Below are positions 63,722-64,000 of a stretch of 64,000 nucleotides of DNA, piece after piece. Made by a program: the position numbers and the translations under genes. The stretch comes from Boswellia sacra (taxonomy: Eukaryota > Streptophyta > Magnoliopsida > Sapindales > Burseraceae), in the NCBI GenBank assembly GCA_013180625.2, contig SNVD02004722.1:1-64000 (forward strand), in the 5' to 3' direction. The notes under the pieces are model-generated. The model saw nothing but the letters and a program-made list of their open reading frames with translations, did not search any database and was not told where the DNA came from. The stretch's first letter is position 1. The number at the start of each line of letters is the position of its first letter.

Positions 63722-64000
63722 GAGCCCTTCTCCCATGCATTCAACAAGAATCCATCAAGCCACAAATAAGAGAAATATCAAGTTTAGAAAGCTTTTATAT
63801 TCTTTATCTACTTTTCAAGGAGAGTTGTATTTTATTGTAAACAATTATCTTTGTTCTTCTATTGTGGTTAGAGTGAGATCTTCTTGTAAAGGATAATAGT
63901 TATCCTTTAGAGAATTTTTGGTGTGGTGTTATCAAGGATTGAAGGAAGAAGCCTTGGTGAGGTTGTTCATCAAGAAGAACTCTTAATGTGATGTTATCAA

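Larger units (their letters stand above)
62722..64000 (+). mobile_element. SIRE/Maximus-like Ty1/copia LTR, left part
   Basis: It starts TGATAATTTTGATGATAACA, which resembles the start of SIRE-type LTRs as I recall them. The next ~1.28 kb is AT-rich and non-coding and has a U3-like tandem repeat (62944-63600) and a TATA box near 63714. The element would continue to the right of the window. No internal coding region is visible. Confidence 0.6.

Overview
This is nuclear DNA of a flowering plant. The short repeats throughout are the plant-type telomere repeat TTTAGGG, the LTR elements at both edges look like Athila-type Ty3/gypsy and SIRE-type Ty1/copia elements, and the non-LTR elements are plant L1-type LINEs whose first ORF carries a DUF4283-like domain. 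There is no bacterial gene organisation, no CRISPR array and no convincing host gene, only one fragment of unknown, possibly host-derived coding sequence. Almost every reading frame is broken by stops and frameshifts. The one long undamaged coding sequence is a LINE ORF1 at 58389-59552 on the minus strand.

Layout. 1-5695: left-truncated, degenerate Athila-like element on the minus strand (RNase H, RT, protease, gag, PBS, one LTR), inserted inside a LINE ORF1. 5696-57406: about 18 plus-strand LINE copies or pieces, nearly all head-to-tail and separated by short (TTTAGGG)n tracts. 57407-58123: unrelated acidic coding sequence. 58124-62617: two minus-strand LINE copies, again with telomeric tracts. 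62618-62715: a 39-base poly-C run and degenerate telomere-like repeats. 62722-64000: start of a SIRE-like LTR on the plus strand. A SINE-like element (29857-30068) and a foldback element (18363-19263) lie inside the array.

LINE families, named here by structure. Family A (about 2.1-2.3 kb) has a 5' UTR, ORF1 only, a 3' UTR and poly(A). It has no endonuclease or RT in any copy. Families B and C (about 6 kb when full) carry ORF1 plus ORF2 (endonuclease, RT, zf-RVT-like region) and differ in 5' UTR and 3' end. All three end in a related 3' tail containing GGGGTATGCCCC, then poly(A), then TTTAGGG repeats on the same strand. Junctions with the repeat fall in one register: the 5' side usually ends TTTAGG and the 3' side usually begins GTTTAGG, as if every insertion used TTTAGG^GTTTAGG. 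The two minus-strand copies obey the same rule in their own orientation.

Interpretation (inference). The window looks like a graveyard of a telomere-repeat-targeting L1 lineage. Families B/C would supply the enzymes, and the gag-only family A, and perhaps the SINE, would move in trans by way of the shared 3' end. This resembles insect SART/TRAS (target) and Drosophila HeT-A/TART (gag-only plus gag-pol partnership), but inside an L1-type plant lineage. The orientation fits internal nicking of the C-rich strand, not addition to a chromosome end. Chimeras, a twin-priming inversion, a micro-inversion and internal deletion derivatives show a long and complex history.
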